Source: Cryptomeria japonica
Taxonomy: Eukaryota; Streptophyta; Pinopsida; Cupressales; Cupressaceae
Reading direction: 5' to 3'
NCBI RefSeq assembly: GCF_030272615.1
Contig: NW_026729263.1
Location: forward strand, 1-64,000
Length of the DNA: 64,000 nt
Shown piece after piece: positions 20,301 through 33,300 of this stretch. Position 1 is the stretch's first letter, and each line of letters starts with the position of its first letter. Made by a program: the position numbers and the translations under genes. Below the pieces are notes generated by a model. The model worked only from the letters and a program-made list of their open reading frames with translations. It did no database searches and was not told where the DNA came from.

Positions 20301-22073
20301 CGCCGCGGTGCGCACCATGGCGTGCACGAAGTCGGAGCCCGGTTTGCCCCGGGTGCGCACCTCGCGTGCACCTTCGGCGGGGTTGCGCGCCCTGGTGGGC
20401 ACCATGGTGCGCACCAAGGAGCGCTCCGAAGTGTGCTCCAAGGTGCGGCGTGCACGAAGTCGGAGCCCGGTTTGCCCCGGGTGCGCACCTCGCGTGCACC
20501 TTCGGCGGGGTTGCGCGCCCTGGTGGGCACCATGGTGCGCACCAAGGAGCGCTCCGAAGTGTGCTCCAAGGTGTGGCGTGCACGAAGTCGGAGCCCGGTT
20601 TGCCCCGGGTGCGCACCTCGCGTGCACCTTCGCCGCGGTGGGCACCATGGCGTGCACGAAGTCGGAGCCCGGTTTGCCCCGGGTGCGCACCTCGCGTGCA
20701 CCTTCGCCGGGGTGGGCACCTCGGCTGGGTTGCGCGCCCTGGTGCGCACCAAGGAGCGCTCCGAAGTGTGCTCCAAGGTGCGGCGTGCACGAAGTCGGAG
20801 CCCGGTTTGCCCCGGGTGCGCACCTCGCGTGCACCTTCGCCAGGGTGGGCACCTCGGTGCGCACACCTTCTCAATGTTTTCTTGCCTTTTCTGGAAATTG
20901 GTGAAGGCAGCGCATCAAAGGTGCGCACCTCGGTGTGCTCCGAGGTGCGAACCCGAGAGCGCTCCGAGGTGCCCACGAAGTCGAAAGTCGGGTTAATTGC
21001 ATTGTTTTCCCCGGGTGCGCTCCGAGGTGCGCAACATCGGCGCGCACCAAGGAGGGCTCCGAAGTGTGCTCCAAGGTGCGCACGATGGCGTGCACCTCTG
21101 GTGCGCACGATTCGGAGCTCGGTTTGACCGGGGTGCGCACACCTTGGCTGGGTTGCGCACCTTTTGTGCGCTCCAAGGTGCGCACGAAGTCGGAGCTCGG
21201 TTTGCCCCGGGTGCGCACCTTCGCCAGGGTGCGCACCTTGATGCGCACGCCTTGGCTGGGCTGCGCACCTTGGTGGGCGCCATGGTGCGCACCTTTCGTG
21301 CGCTCCAAGGTGCGCACGAAGTCGGAGCTCGGTTTGCCCCGGGTGCGCACCTTGGTGGGCGCCATGGTGCACTCCGAGGTGCCCAAGATTGGTGCGCACC
21401 AAGGAGCGCTCCGAAGTGCGCTCCAAGGTGCGCGCGAAGTCGAAAGTTGGGTTAATTGTCCGGTTTGCCTCGGGTGCGCACCTTGCGTGCACCTTCGCCA
21501 GGGTGGGCGCCTTGGTGCGCACACCTTGGCTGGGCTGCGCACACCTTGGCACCCGCGTTTCCTTCATTTTAAATTTTTTTTTTTTACAATCTCTCAAGTG
21601 GGAAATTCTATAATCTCAACTTTTTTTGCCTTTTCAGGAAACTTTTGAATGGAGCGCATCATTGGTGCGCTCCGAAGTGTGCTCCAAAGCTCTCTCCAGC
21701 TGCGTGCACCTGCCCCGGCCGCGCACCCGGCCCCGCCCAGCTTCGCTCACCTGTCCCGGGCGTCTGGTGCGGAACCTTAGAGTAAGAAACATCACCGTGC
21801 ACCTTGGCCAACGTGCGCGACTCGACCGAGCGCGCACTGGCCGAGGTGCACACCGATTTCACCTGGGTGCGCGCGCAGCACCTCGGGCGCACCGGGGTGC
21901 GCGCACAACGCCCGGGTTGCACCGTGGCCTGTGTGCTCGGGGCGCCTCGGGTGCGCGCTCGGTGTCGCCCCCGCGCGCGCGGTAGTGCGGGCAGCGCACC
22001 CCGGCCCGGCCCGGCCCCGACGAGAACGCAAACGGGCAAAAGGTTTATTCAAATAGCATTGCGACGCCCGGCG

Positions 22074-22086
22074 AAAAACTAAAAAA
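22074..22086 (-). terminator. Pol III T-run terminator, unit 3
   Basis: T6 at 22081-22086 followed by T5. Confidence 0.9.
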
Positions 22087-22204
22087 GGGTGCAACACCGG
22101 GACTTCCCGGGAGGTCACCCATCCCAGTACTACTCCGGCCCAAGCGCGCTTAACTGCGGAGTTCTGATGGGATCCGGTGCACTAACGCTGGTATGATCGC
22201 ACCC
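22085..22204 (-). rRNA. 5S ribosomal RNA, unit 3
   Basis: Identical copy, again 7,923 bp from its neighbour. The spacer of this unit has two private substitutions (19040 and 20574), but the gene and its immediate flanks match the consensus. Confidence 0.98.
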
Positions 22205-22234
22205 GTTATGAGCTTGTCGCAGTGTGTACTTAGC
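22205..22234 (-). promoter_or_regulatory. 5S upstream promoter element, unit 3
   Basis: Unchanged copy of the -1 to -30 region. Confidence 0.7.
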
Positions 22235-25200
22235 AAACCGCGACCCACGTGCGAATCCACCCCGGCCACCCACCCCCGTCGAGGTGCACACCCTCCCTCG
22301 CGAAGTGCGCCCCGTTCGCCAAGTGTGAGCCCTGCCCGGGTGCGCGCACCTTGCTAGGGCGTCGGGTGTGCACCCGGCCCGGCCTACGTGCGTGCACCTG
22401 GAGGGGGCGTCGTGTGCGTGCAGTGTCCCGTCTGCAACGCGGTGCCCACACACCACCTCGGGCGCAACGACCTGCGCTCACATGTGGGCCGAGTGCACCT
22501 TGGTGCATGTTCGGGGCGCCTCGGGTGCACGCTCGATCTTGCCCCGGTGCACCAAGGCGCTCGGTTTGCCCCGGGTGCGCACTTGGTGCAAGGTGGGCAC
22601 CCAAAATAGGGATCAAGCACCAAAACACAAGTTTCGGGATGCAAAATGGGACCCAAGGACCACAAATGCGTTCCAAGACCCATGATGGGTCCACGAGAAC
22701 AAAAATGTGTTCCGAGACTTAATAAACAAATATTGGGTTTTAGGAGAAGAAACATGCTCTGATGCCCAAAACGAGAATCGACCCCGAAAAGGCCACAGGC
22801 CAAAAGTGGGATGCGAGACAAAAAAAAATGGGACCCGAGGACCAAAATTGGGTTCCCAGGTCGAAGACAGGGCAACCGGACAAGAAACGACCTCTAAGGC
22901 TCGAAATGAGTCCCGACGACTAAAACTTGACAAGAAGCACCCATCAGGCACCCAACTCGACACCCATGGGATGCCGACCCACCCGGGCTTCCACCTAGCA
23001 CACCTTGGCACCCACCCACCCTCGCACCCAACCTCGCACCCAACTTAGCACCTTTGAACCCACATTGGCACTCACCCTGACCCTGGCACCTTGGAACCCA
23101 CATTGGCACTCACCTTGACCCTGGCACCCACCTTTGCACTCACCTTGGGACCCACCCTGGCTCCCACCTCGGCACCCACCCAGACACCCACCTTGGTTCC
23201 TTGGCACCCACCTTGGATCCTTGGCACCCACCCCGACACCCACCTTGGCACGCAACTTGGCTACTTGCCACCCACCTTGGCTCCTTGACGCCCACCCCGA
23301 CAACCACCCCGTGACCTACCCTGGCTAGGGTTGGTGCACACCCACCCTGGTGCCCACCTTGGCACCCACCCTATGACCCACCTTGGCACGCACCTTAGTA
23401 CCCACCCCGTTACCCACCCTAGGACCCACCCCGTGACCCACCTTGGCCAGGGTGGGTGCCTTGGTGCGCACAACTTGCCTGGGCTGCACACCAGGGCGGG
23501 CTCAAGATGGCACCCGCGTTCCGTTTTTTTCACTATCTTTCAAAACGGAAATTTTAAAATCTCATTTTTTTCTTTTTTTTGCCTTTTCTGGAAATTAGTG
23601 AAGGCAGCGCATCAAAGGTGCGCAATGCTGGTGCGAACCCGGGAGCGCTCCGATGTGTGCTCCAAGGTGCGGCGTGCACGAAGTCCGAGCCCGGTTTGCC
23701 CCGGGTGCGCACCTCGCGTGCACCTTCGCCGGGGTGAGCACCTTGGCTGGGTTGCGCGCCCTGGTGCGTACCAAGGAGCGCTCTGAAGTGTGCTCCAAGG
23801 TGCGGCGTGCACGAAGTCGGAGCCCGGTTTGCCCCGGGTGTGCACCTCGGGTGCGCACCTCGCGTGCACCTTCGCTGCGGTGGGCACCTTGGCTGGGTTG
23901 CGCGCCTTGGTGGGCACCATGCAGTGCACGAAGTCGGAGCCCGGTTTGCCCCGGGCGCGCACCTCCGCCAGGGTGGGCACCTTGGTGCGCACAACTTGCC
24001 TGGGCTGCGCATCAGGAAGGGCTCAAGATGGCACCCGCGTTCCGTTTTTTTCACTATCTTTCAGAACGGAAATTTTAAAATATCGTTTTTTTTTGCCTTT
24101 TCTGGAAATTAGTGAAGGCAGCGCATCAAAGGTGCGCAACGCTGGTGCGAACCTGGGAGCGCTCCGATGTGTGCTCCAAGGTGCGGCGTGCACGAAGTCG
24201 GAGCCCGGTTTGCCTCGGGTGCGCCCTGGTGGGCACCATGGTGCGCACCAAGGAGCGCTCCGAAGTGTGCTCCAAGGTGCGGCCTGCACGAAGTCGGAGC
24301 CCGGTTTGCCCCGGGTGTGCACCTCGGGTGGGCACCTTGGTGCGCATGCCTTGCCTGGGCTGCGCACCAGGGCGGGCTCAAGATGGCACCCGCGTTCCTT
24401 TTTTTTCACTATCTTTCAAAACGGAAATTTTAAAATCTCATTTTTTTTTGCCTTTTTCTGGAAATTAGTGAAGGCAGCGCATCAAAGGTGCGCACCTCGC
24501 TGCCCACCACGGTGCGCAACGCCGGTGGGCACCCGGGAGTGCTTCGAAGTGTGCTCCAAGGTGCTGCGTGCACGTTGTCGGAGCCCGGTTTGCCCCGGGT
24601 GCGCACCTCGCGTGCACCTTCGTCGGGGTGGGCACCTTGGCTTGGTTTGCCCCGGCTGCGCTCCGAAGCGGGGTTATTGGAGCGCCGCCTCTTTTTTTGT
24701 CGGAGCGTTTGGTGGGGTTTCTCGCATTGGCTCTTCCGAGGCCCGGTTGCCACCCTGGCGCGCACGAAGTCGGAAGTAGGGTTAATTGCCCGGGTGCGCA
24801 CCTTTGCCAGGGTGGCACCTTACCTGGGCTGCGCACCAGGGCGGGCTCAAGATGGCACGCGCGTTCCGTTTTTTTCACTATCTTTCAAAACGGAAATTTT
24901 AAAATCTCCTTTTTTTTTTGCCTTTTCTGGAAATTAGTGAAGGCAGCGCATCAAAGGTGCGCACCTCGCTGCCCACCTTGGTGTGCTCTGAGGTGCGCAC
25001 CCGGGAGCGCTACGAAGTGTGCTCCAAGGTGCGGCGTGCACGTTGTCGGAGCCCGGTTTGCCCCGGGTGCGCACCTCGCCTGCACCTTGGCCGGGGTGGG
25101 CACCTTGGCTGGGTTTGCCCAGGGTGCGCTCCGAAGCGGGGTTACTGGAGCGCCCCCTCTTTTTTTGTCAGAGAGTTTGGTGGGGTTTCTCGCATTGGCT

Positions 25201-28200
25201 CTTCCCAGGCCCGGTTGTTGGGTGCGCTCCCACCCTGGCGCGCGCGAAGTTGGAAGTTGGGTTAATTGCCCGGGCGCGCACCTTCGCCAGGGTGGGCACC
25301 TTGGTGCGCAAACCTTGGCTGGGCTGCGCACCAGGGCGGGCTCAAGATGGCACCAGCATTCCCTTTTTCTCACTATCTTTCAAAACGGAAATTTTAAAAT
25401 CTCGTTTTTTTTTTGCCTTTTATGGAAATTAGTGAAGGCATCGCATCAAAGGTGCGCACCTCGCTGCCCACCTTGGTGTGCTCCGAGGTGCCCACCACGG
25501 TGCGCAACGCCGGTGCGAACCCGGGAGCGCCCCGATGTGTGCTCCAAGGTGCGGCGTGCACGAAGTCGGACCCCGGTTTGCCCCGGGTGCGCACCTCGCG
25601 TGCACCTTGGTGCGCACACCTTGGCTGGGTTGCGCGGCCTGGTGGGCACCATGGTGCGCACCAAGGAGCGCTCCGAAGTGTGCTCCAAGGTGCGGCGTGC
25701 ACGAAGTCGGAGCCCGGTTTGCCCCGGGTGCGCACCTTCGCCGCGGTGGGCACCATGGCGTGCACGAAGTCGGAGCCCGGTTTGCCCCGGGTGCGCACCT
25801 CGCGTGCACCTTCGCCGGGGTGGGCACCTCGGCTGGGTTGCGCGCCCTGGTGCGCACCAAGGAGCGCTCTGAAGTGTGCTCCAAGGTGCGGCGTGCACGA
25901 AGTCGGAGCCCGGTTTGCCCCGGGTGTGCACCTCGCGTGCACCTTCGCTGCGGTGGGCACCTTGGCTGGGTTGCGCGCCTTGGTGGGCACCATGCAGTGC
26001 ACGAAGTCGGAGCCCGGTTTGCCCCGGGCGCGCACCTCCGCCAGGGTGGGCACCTTGGTGCGCACAACTTGCCTGGGCTGCGCACCAGGAAGGGCTCAAG
26101 ATGGCACCCGCGTTCCGTTTTTTTCACTATCTTTCAGAACGGAAATTTTAAAATATCGTTTTTTTTTGCCTTTTCTGGAAATTAGTGAAGGCAGCGCATC
26201 AAAGGTGCGCAACGCTGGTGCGAACCTGGGAGCGCTCCGATGTGTGCTCCAAGGTGCGGCGTGCACGAAGTCGGACCCCGGTTTGCCCCGGGTGCGCACC
26301 TCGCGTGCACCTTGGTGCGCACACCTTGGCTGGGTTGCGCGCCCTGGTGGGCACCATGGTGCGCACCAAGGAGCGCTCCGAAGTGTGCTCCAAGGTGCGG
26401 CGTGCACGAAGTCGGAGCCCGGTTTGCCCCGGGTGCGCACCTCGCGTGCACCTTCGCCGCGGTGGGCACCATGGCGTGCACGAAGTCGGAGCCCGGTTTG
26501 CCCCGGGTGCGCACCTCGCGTGCACCTTCGCCGGGGTGGGCACCTTAGTGTGCAGACCTTGGCTGGGTTGCGCGCCCTGGTGGGCACCATGGTGCGCACC
26601 AAGGAGCGCTCCGAAGTGTGCTCCAAGGTGCGGCCTGCACGAAGTCGGAGCCCGGTTTGCCCCGGGTGTGCACCTCGGGTGGGCACCTTGGTGCGCATGC
26701 CTTGCCTGGGCTGCGCACCAGGGCGGGCTCAAGATGGCACCCGCGTTCCTTTTTTTTCACTATCTTTCAAAACGGAAATTTTAAAATCTCATTTTTTTTT
26801 GCCTTTTTCTGGAAATTAGTGAAGGCAGCGCATCAAAGGTGCGCACCTCGCTGCCCACCACGGTGCGCAACGCCGGTGGGCACCCGGGAGTGCTTCGAAG
26901 TGTGCTCCAAGGTGCTGCGTGCACGTTGTCGGAGCCCGGTTTGCCCCGGGTGCGCACCTCGCGTGCACCTTCGTCGGGGTGGGCACCTTGGCTGGGTTTG
27001 CCCCGGCTGCGCTCCGAAGCGGGGTTATTGGAGCGCCGCCTCTTTTTTTGTCGGAGCGTTTGGTGGGGTTTCTCGCATTGGCTCTTCCGAGGCCCGGTTG
27101 CCACCCTGGCGCGCACGAAGTCGGAAGTAGGGTTAATTGCCCGGGTGCGCACCTTTGCCAGGGTGGGCACCTTACCTGGGCTGCGCACCAGGGCGGGCTC
27201 AAGATGGCACGCGCGTTCCGTTTTTTTCACTATCTTTCAAAACGGAAATTTTAAAATCTCCTTTTTTTTTTGCCTTTTCTGGAAATTAGTGAAGGCAGCG
27301 CATCAAAGGTGCGCACCTCGCTGCCCACCTTGGTGTGCTCTGAGGTGCGCACCCGGGAGCGCTACGAAGTGTGCTCCAAGGTGCGGCGTGCACGTTGTCG
27401 GAGCCCGGTTTGCCCCGGGTGCGCACCTCGCCTGCACCTTGGCCGGGGTGGGCACCTTGGCTGGGTTTGCCCAGGGTGCGCTCCGAAGCGGGGTTACTGG
27501 AGCGCCCCCTCTTTTTTTGTCAGAGCGTTTGGTGGGGTTTCTCGCATTGGCTCTTCCCAGGCCCGGTTGTTGGGTGCGCTCCCACCCTGGCGCGCGCGAA
27601 GTTGGAAGTTGGGTTAATTGCCCGGGCGCGCACCTTCGCCAGGGTGGGCACCTTGGTGCGCACACCTTGGCTGGGCTGCGCACCAGGGCGGGCTCAAGAT
27701 GGCACCAGCATTCCCTTTTTCTCACTATCTTTCAAAACGGAAATTTTAAAATCTCGTTTTTTTTTTGCCTTTTATGGAAATTAGTGAAGGCATCGCATCA
27801 AAGGTGCGCACCTCGCTGCCCACCTTGGTGTGCTCCGAGGTGCCCACCACGGTGCGCAACGCCGGTGCGAACCCGGGAGCGCCCCGATGTGTGCTCCAAG
27901 GTGCGGCGTGCACGAAGTCGGACCCCGGTTTGCCCCGGGTGCGCACCTCGCGTGCACCTTGGTGCGCACACCTTGGCTGGGTTGCGCGGCCTGGTGGGCA
28001 CCATGGTGCGCACCAAGGAGCGCTCCGAAGTGTGCTCCAAGGTGCGGCGTGCACGAAGTCGGAGCCCGGTTTGCCCCGGGTACGCACCTCGCGTGCACCT
28101 TCGCCGGGGTGGGCACCTCGGCTGGGTTGCGCGCCCTGGTGCGCACCAAGGAGCGCTCCGAAGTGTGCTCCAAGGTGCGGCGTGCACGAAGTCGGAGCCC

Positions 28201-29996
28201 GGTTTGCCCCGGGTGCGCACCTTCGCCGCGGTGCGCACCATGGCGTGCACGAAGTCGGAGCCCGGTTTGCCCCGGGTGCGCACCTCGCGTGCACCTTCGG
28301 CGGGGTTGCGCGCCCTGGTGGGCACCATGGTGCGCACCAAGGAGCGCTCCGAAGTGTGCTCCAAGGTGCGGCGTGCACGAAGTCGGAGCCCGGTTTGCCC
28401 CGGGTGCGCACCTCGCGTGCACCTTCGGCGGGGTTGCGCGCCCTGGTGGGCACCATGGTGCGCACCAAGGAGCGCTCCGAAGTGTGCTCCAAGGTGCGGC
28501 GTGCACGAAGTCGGAGCCCGGTTTGCCCCGGGTGCGCACCTCGCGTGCACCTTCGCCGCGGTGGGCACCATGGCGTGCACGAAGTCGGAGCCCGGTTTGC
28601 CCCGGGTGCGCACCTCGCGTGCACCTTCGCCGGGGTGGGCACCTCGGCTGGGTTGCGCGCCCTGGTGCGCACCAAGGAGCGCTCCGAAGTGTGCTCCAAG
28701 GTGCGGCGTGCACGAAGTCGGAGCCCGGTTTGCCCCGGGTGCGCACCTCGCGTGCACCTTCGCCAGGGTGGGCACCTCGGTGCGCACACCTTCTCAATGT
28801 TTTCTTGCCTTTTCTGGAAATTGGTGAAGGCAGCGCATCAAAGGTGCGCACCTCGGTGTGCTCCGAGGTGCGAACCCGAGAGCGCTCCGAGGTGCCCACG
28901 AAGTCGAAAGTCGGGTTAATTGCATTGTTTTCCCCGGGTGCGCTCCGAGGTGCGCAACATCGGCGCGCACCAAGGAGGGCTCCGAAGTGTGCTCCAAGGT
29001 GCGCACGATGGCGTGCACCTCTGGTGCGCACGATTCGGAGCTCGGTTTGACCGGGGTGCGCACACCTTGGCTGGGTTGCGCACCTTTTGTGCGCTCCAAG
29101 GTGCGCACGAAGTCGGAGCTCGGTTTGCCCCGGGTGCGCACCTTCGCCAGGGTGCGCACCTTGATGCGCACGCCTTGGCTGGGCTGCGCACCTTGGTGGG
29201 CGCCATGGTGCGCACCTTTCGTGCGCTCCAAGGTGCGCACGAAGTCGGAGCTCGGTTTGCCCCGGGTGCGCACCTTGGTGGGCGCCATGGTGCACTCCGA
29301 GGTGCCCAAGATTGGTGCGCACCAAGGAGCGCTCCGAAGTGCGCTCCAAGGTGCGCGCGAAGTCGAAAGTTGGGTTAATTGTCCGGTTTGCCTCGGGTGC
29401 GCACCTTGCGTGCACCTTCGCCAGGGTGGGCGCCTTGGTGCGCACACCTTGGCTGGGCTGCGCACACCTTGGCACCCGCGTTTCCTTCATTTTAAATTTT
29501 TTTTTTTTACAATCTCTCAAGTGGGAAATTCTATAATCTCAACTTTTTTTGCCTTTTCAGGAAACTTTTGAATGGAGCGCATCATTGGTGCGCTCCGAAG
29601 TGTGCTCCAAAGCTCTCTCCAGCTGCGTGCACCTGCCCCGGCCGCGCACCCGGCCCCGCCCAGCTTCGCTCACCTGTCCCGGGCGTCTGGTGCGGAACCT
29701 TAGAGTAAGAAACATCACCGTGCACCTTGGCCAACGTGCGCGACTCGACCGAGCGCGCACTGGCCGAGGTGCACACCGATTTCACCTGGGTGCGCGCGCA
29801 GCACCTCGGGCGCACCGGGGTGCGCGCACAATGCCCGGGTTGCACCGTGGCCTGTGTGCTCGGGGCGCCTCGGGTGCGCGCTCGGTGTCGCCCCCGCGCG
29901 CGCGGTAGTGCGGGCAGCGCACCCCGGCCCGGCCCGGCCCCGACGAGAACGCAAACGGGCAAAAGGTTTATTCAAATAGCATTGCGACGCCCGGCG

Positions 29997-30009
29997 AAAA
30001 ACTAAAAAA
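29997..30009 (-). terminator. Pol III T-run terminator, unit 4
   Basis: T6 at 30004-30009 followed by T5. Confidence 0.9.
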
Positions 30010-30127
30010 GGGTGCAACACCGGGACTTCCCGGGAGGTCACCCATCCCAGTACTACTCCGGCCCAAGCGCGCTTAACTGCGGAGTTCTGATGGGATCCGG
30101 TGCACTAACGCTGGTATGATCGCACCC
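30008..30127 (-). rRNA. 5S ribosomal RNA, unit 4
   Basis: Identical copy, 7,923 bp from the unit 3 gene. Its 3' flank has T at 29832, matching unit 2. I found no private variant in this unit. Confidence 0.98.
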
Positions 30128-30157
30128 GTTATGAGCTTGTCGCAGTGTGTACTTAGC
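30128..30157 (-). promoter_or_regulatory. 5S upstream promoter element, unit 4
   Basis: Unchanged copy of the -1 to -30 region. Confidence 0.7.
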
Positions 30158-33100
30158 AAACCGCGACCCACGTGCGAATCCACCCCGGCCACCCACCCCC
30201 GTCGAGGTGCACACCCTCCCTCGCGAAGTGCGCCCCGTTCGCCAAGTGTGAGCCCTGCCCGGGTGCGCGCACCTTGCTAGGGCGTCGGGTGTGCACCCGG
30301 CCCGGCCTACGTGCGTGCACCTGGAGGGGGCGTCGTGTGCGTGCAGTGTCCCGTCTGCAACGCGGTGCCCACACACCACCTCGGGCGCAACGACCTGCGC
30401 TCACATGTGGGCCGAGTGCACCTTGGTGCATGTTCGGGGCGCCTCGGGTGCACGCTCGATCTTGCCCCGGTGCACCAAGGCGCTCGGTTTGCCCCGGGTG
30501 CGCACTTGGTGCAAGGTGGGCACCCAAAATAGGGATCAAGCACCAAAACACAAGTTTCGGGATGCAAAATGGGACCCAAGGACCACAAATGCGTTCCAAG
30601 ACCCATGATGGGTCCACGAGAACAAAAATGTGTTCCGAGACTTAATAAACAAATATTGGGTTTTAGGAGAAGAAACATGCTCTGATGCCCAAAACGAGAA
30701 TCGACCCCGAAAAGGCCACAGGCCAAAAGTGGGATGCGAGACAAAAAAAAATGGGACCCGAGGACCAAAATTGGGTTCCCAGGTCGAAGACAGGGCAACC
30801 GGACAAGAAACGACCTCTAAGGCTCGAAATGAGTCCCGACGACTAAAACTTGACAAGAAGCACCCATCAGGCACCCAACTCGACACCCATGGGATGCCGA
30901 CCCACCCGGGCTTCCACCTAGCACACCTTGGCACCCACCCACCCTCGCACCCAACCTCGCACCCAACTTAGCACCTTTGAACCCACATTGGCACTCACCC
31001 TGACCCTGGCACCTTGGAACCCACATTGGCACTCACCTTGACCCTGGCACCCACCTTTGCACTCACCTTGGGACCCACCCTGGCTCCCACCTCGGCACCC
31101 ACCCAGACACCCACCTTGGTTCCTTGGCACCCACCTTGGATCCTTGGCACCCACCCCGACACCCACCTTGGCACGCAACTTGGCTACTTGCCACCCACCT
31201 TGGCTCCTTGACGCCCACCCCGACAACCACCCCGTGACCTACCCTGGCTAGGGTTGGTGCACACCCACCCTGGTGCCCACCTTGGCACCCACCCTATGAC
31301 CCACCTTGGCACGCACCTTAGTACCCACCCCGTTACCCACCCTAGGACCCACCCCGTGACCCACCTTGGCCAGGGTGGGTGCCTTGGTGCGCACAACTTG
31401 CCTGGGCTGCACACCAGGGCGGGCTCAAGATGGCACCCGCGTTCCGTTTTTTTCACTATCTTTCAAAACGGAAATTTTAAAATCTCATTTTTTTCTTTTT
31501 TTTGCCTTTTCTGGAAATTAGTGAAGGCAGCGCATCAAAGGTGCGCAATGCTGGTGCGAACCCGGGAGCGCTCCGATGTGTGCTCCAAGGTGCGGCGTGC
31601 ACGAAGTCCGAGCCCGGTTTGCCCCGGGTGCGCACCTCGCGTGCACCTTCGCCGGGGTGAGCACCTTGGCTGGGTTGCGCGCCCTGGTGCGTACCAAGGA
31701 GCGCTCTGAAGTGTGCTCCAAGGTGCGGCGTGCACGAAGTCGGAGCCCGGTTTGCCCCGGGTGTGCACCTCGGGTGCGCACCTCGCGTGCACCTTCGCTG
31801 CGGTGGGCACCTTGGCTGGGTTGCGCGCCTTGGTGGGCACCATGCAGTGCACGAAGTCGGAGCCCGGTTTGCCCCGGGCGCGCACCTCCGCCAGGGTGGG
31901 CACCTTGGTGCGCACAACTTGCCTGGGCTGCGCATCAGGAAGGGCTCAAGATGGCACCCGCGTTCCGTTTTTTTCACTATCTTTCAGAACGGAAATTTTA
32001 AAATATCGTTTTTTTTTGCCTTTTCTGGAAATTAGTGAAGGCAGCGCATCAAAGGTGCGCAACGCTGGTGCGAACCTGGGAGCGCTCCGATGTGTGCTCC
32101 AAGGTGCGGCGTGCACGAAGTCGGAGCCCGGTTTGCCTCGGGTGCGCCCTGGTGGGCACCATGGTGCGCACCAAGGAGCGCTCCGAAGTGTGCTCCAAGG
32201 TGCGGCCTGCACGAAGTCGGAGCCCGGTTTGCCCCGGGTGTGCACCTCGGGTGGGCACCTTGGTGCGCATGCCTTGCCTGGGCTGCGCACCAGGGCGGGC
32301 TCAAGATGGCACCCGCGTTCCTTTTTTTTCACTATCTTTCAAAACGGAAATTTTAAAATCTCATTTTTTTTTGCCTTTTTCTGGAAATTAGTGAAGGCAG
32401 CGCATCAAAGGTGCGCACCTCGCTGCCCACCACGGTGCGCAACGCCGGTGGGCACCCGGGAGTGCTTCGAAGTGTGCTCCAAGGTGCTGCGTGCACGTTG
32501 TCGGAGCCCGGTTTGCCCCGGGTGCGCACCTCGCGTGCACCTTCGTCGGGGTGGGCACCTTGGCTTGGTTTGCCCCGGCTGCGCTCCGAAGCGGGGTTAT
32601 TGGAGCGCCGCCTCTTTTTTTGTCGGAGCGTTTGGTGGGGTTTCTCGCATTGGCTCTTCCGAGGCCCGGTTGCCACCCTGGCGCGCACGAAGTCGGAAGT
32701 AGGGTTAATTGCCCGGGTGCGCACCTTTGCCAGGGTGGCACCTTACCTGGGCTGCGCACCAGGGCGGGCTCAAGATGGCACGCGCGTTCCGTTTTTTTCA
32801 CTATCTTTCAAAACGGAAATTTTAAAATCTCCTTTTTTTTTTGCCTTTTCTGGAAATTAGTGAAGGCAGCGCATCAAAGGTGCGCACCTCGCTGCCCACC
32901 TTGGTGTGCTCTGAGGTGCGCACCCGGGAGCGCTACGAAGTGTGCTCCAAGGTGCGGCGTGCACGTTGTCGGAGCCCGGTTTGCCCCGGGTGCGCACCTC
33001 GCCTGCACCTTGGCCGGGGTGGGCACCTTGGCTGGGTTTGCCCAGGGTGCGCTCCGAAGCGGGGTTACTGGAGCGCCCCCTCTTTTTTTGTCAGAGAGTT

Positions 33101-33300
33101 TGGTGGGGTTTCTCGCATTGGCTCTTCCCAGGCCCGGTTGTTGGGTGCGCTCCCACCCTGGCGCGCGCGAAGTTGGAAGTTGGGTTAATTGCCCGGGCGC
33201 GCACCTTCGCCAGGGTGGGCACCTTGGTGCGCAAACCTTGGCTGGGCTGCGCACCAGGGCGGGCTCAAGATGGCACCAGCATTCCCTTTTTCTCACTATC

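Larger units (their letters stand above)
15847..23769. repeat. 5S rDNA unit 3 (7,923 bp)
   Basis: Full-length unit. Private changes are A at 19040 (others G) and T at 20574 (others C), both at CG sites. Confidence 0.97.
23770..31692. repeat. 5S rDNA unit 4 (7,923 bp)
   Basis: Full-length unit with no private variant that I could find. It shares T at 29832 with unit 2, which suggests the two are recent copies of one another. Confidence 0.97.
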
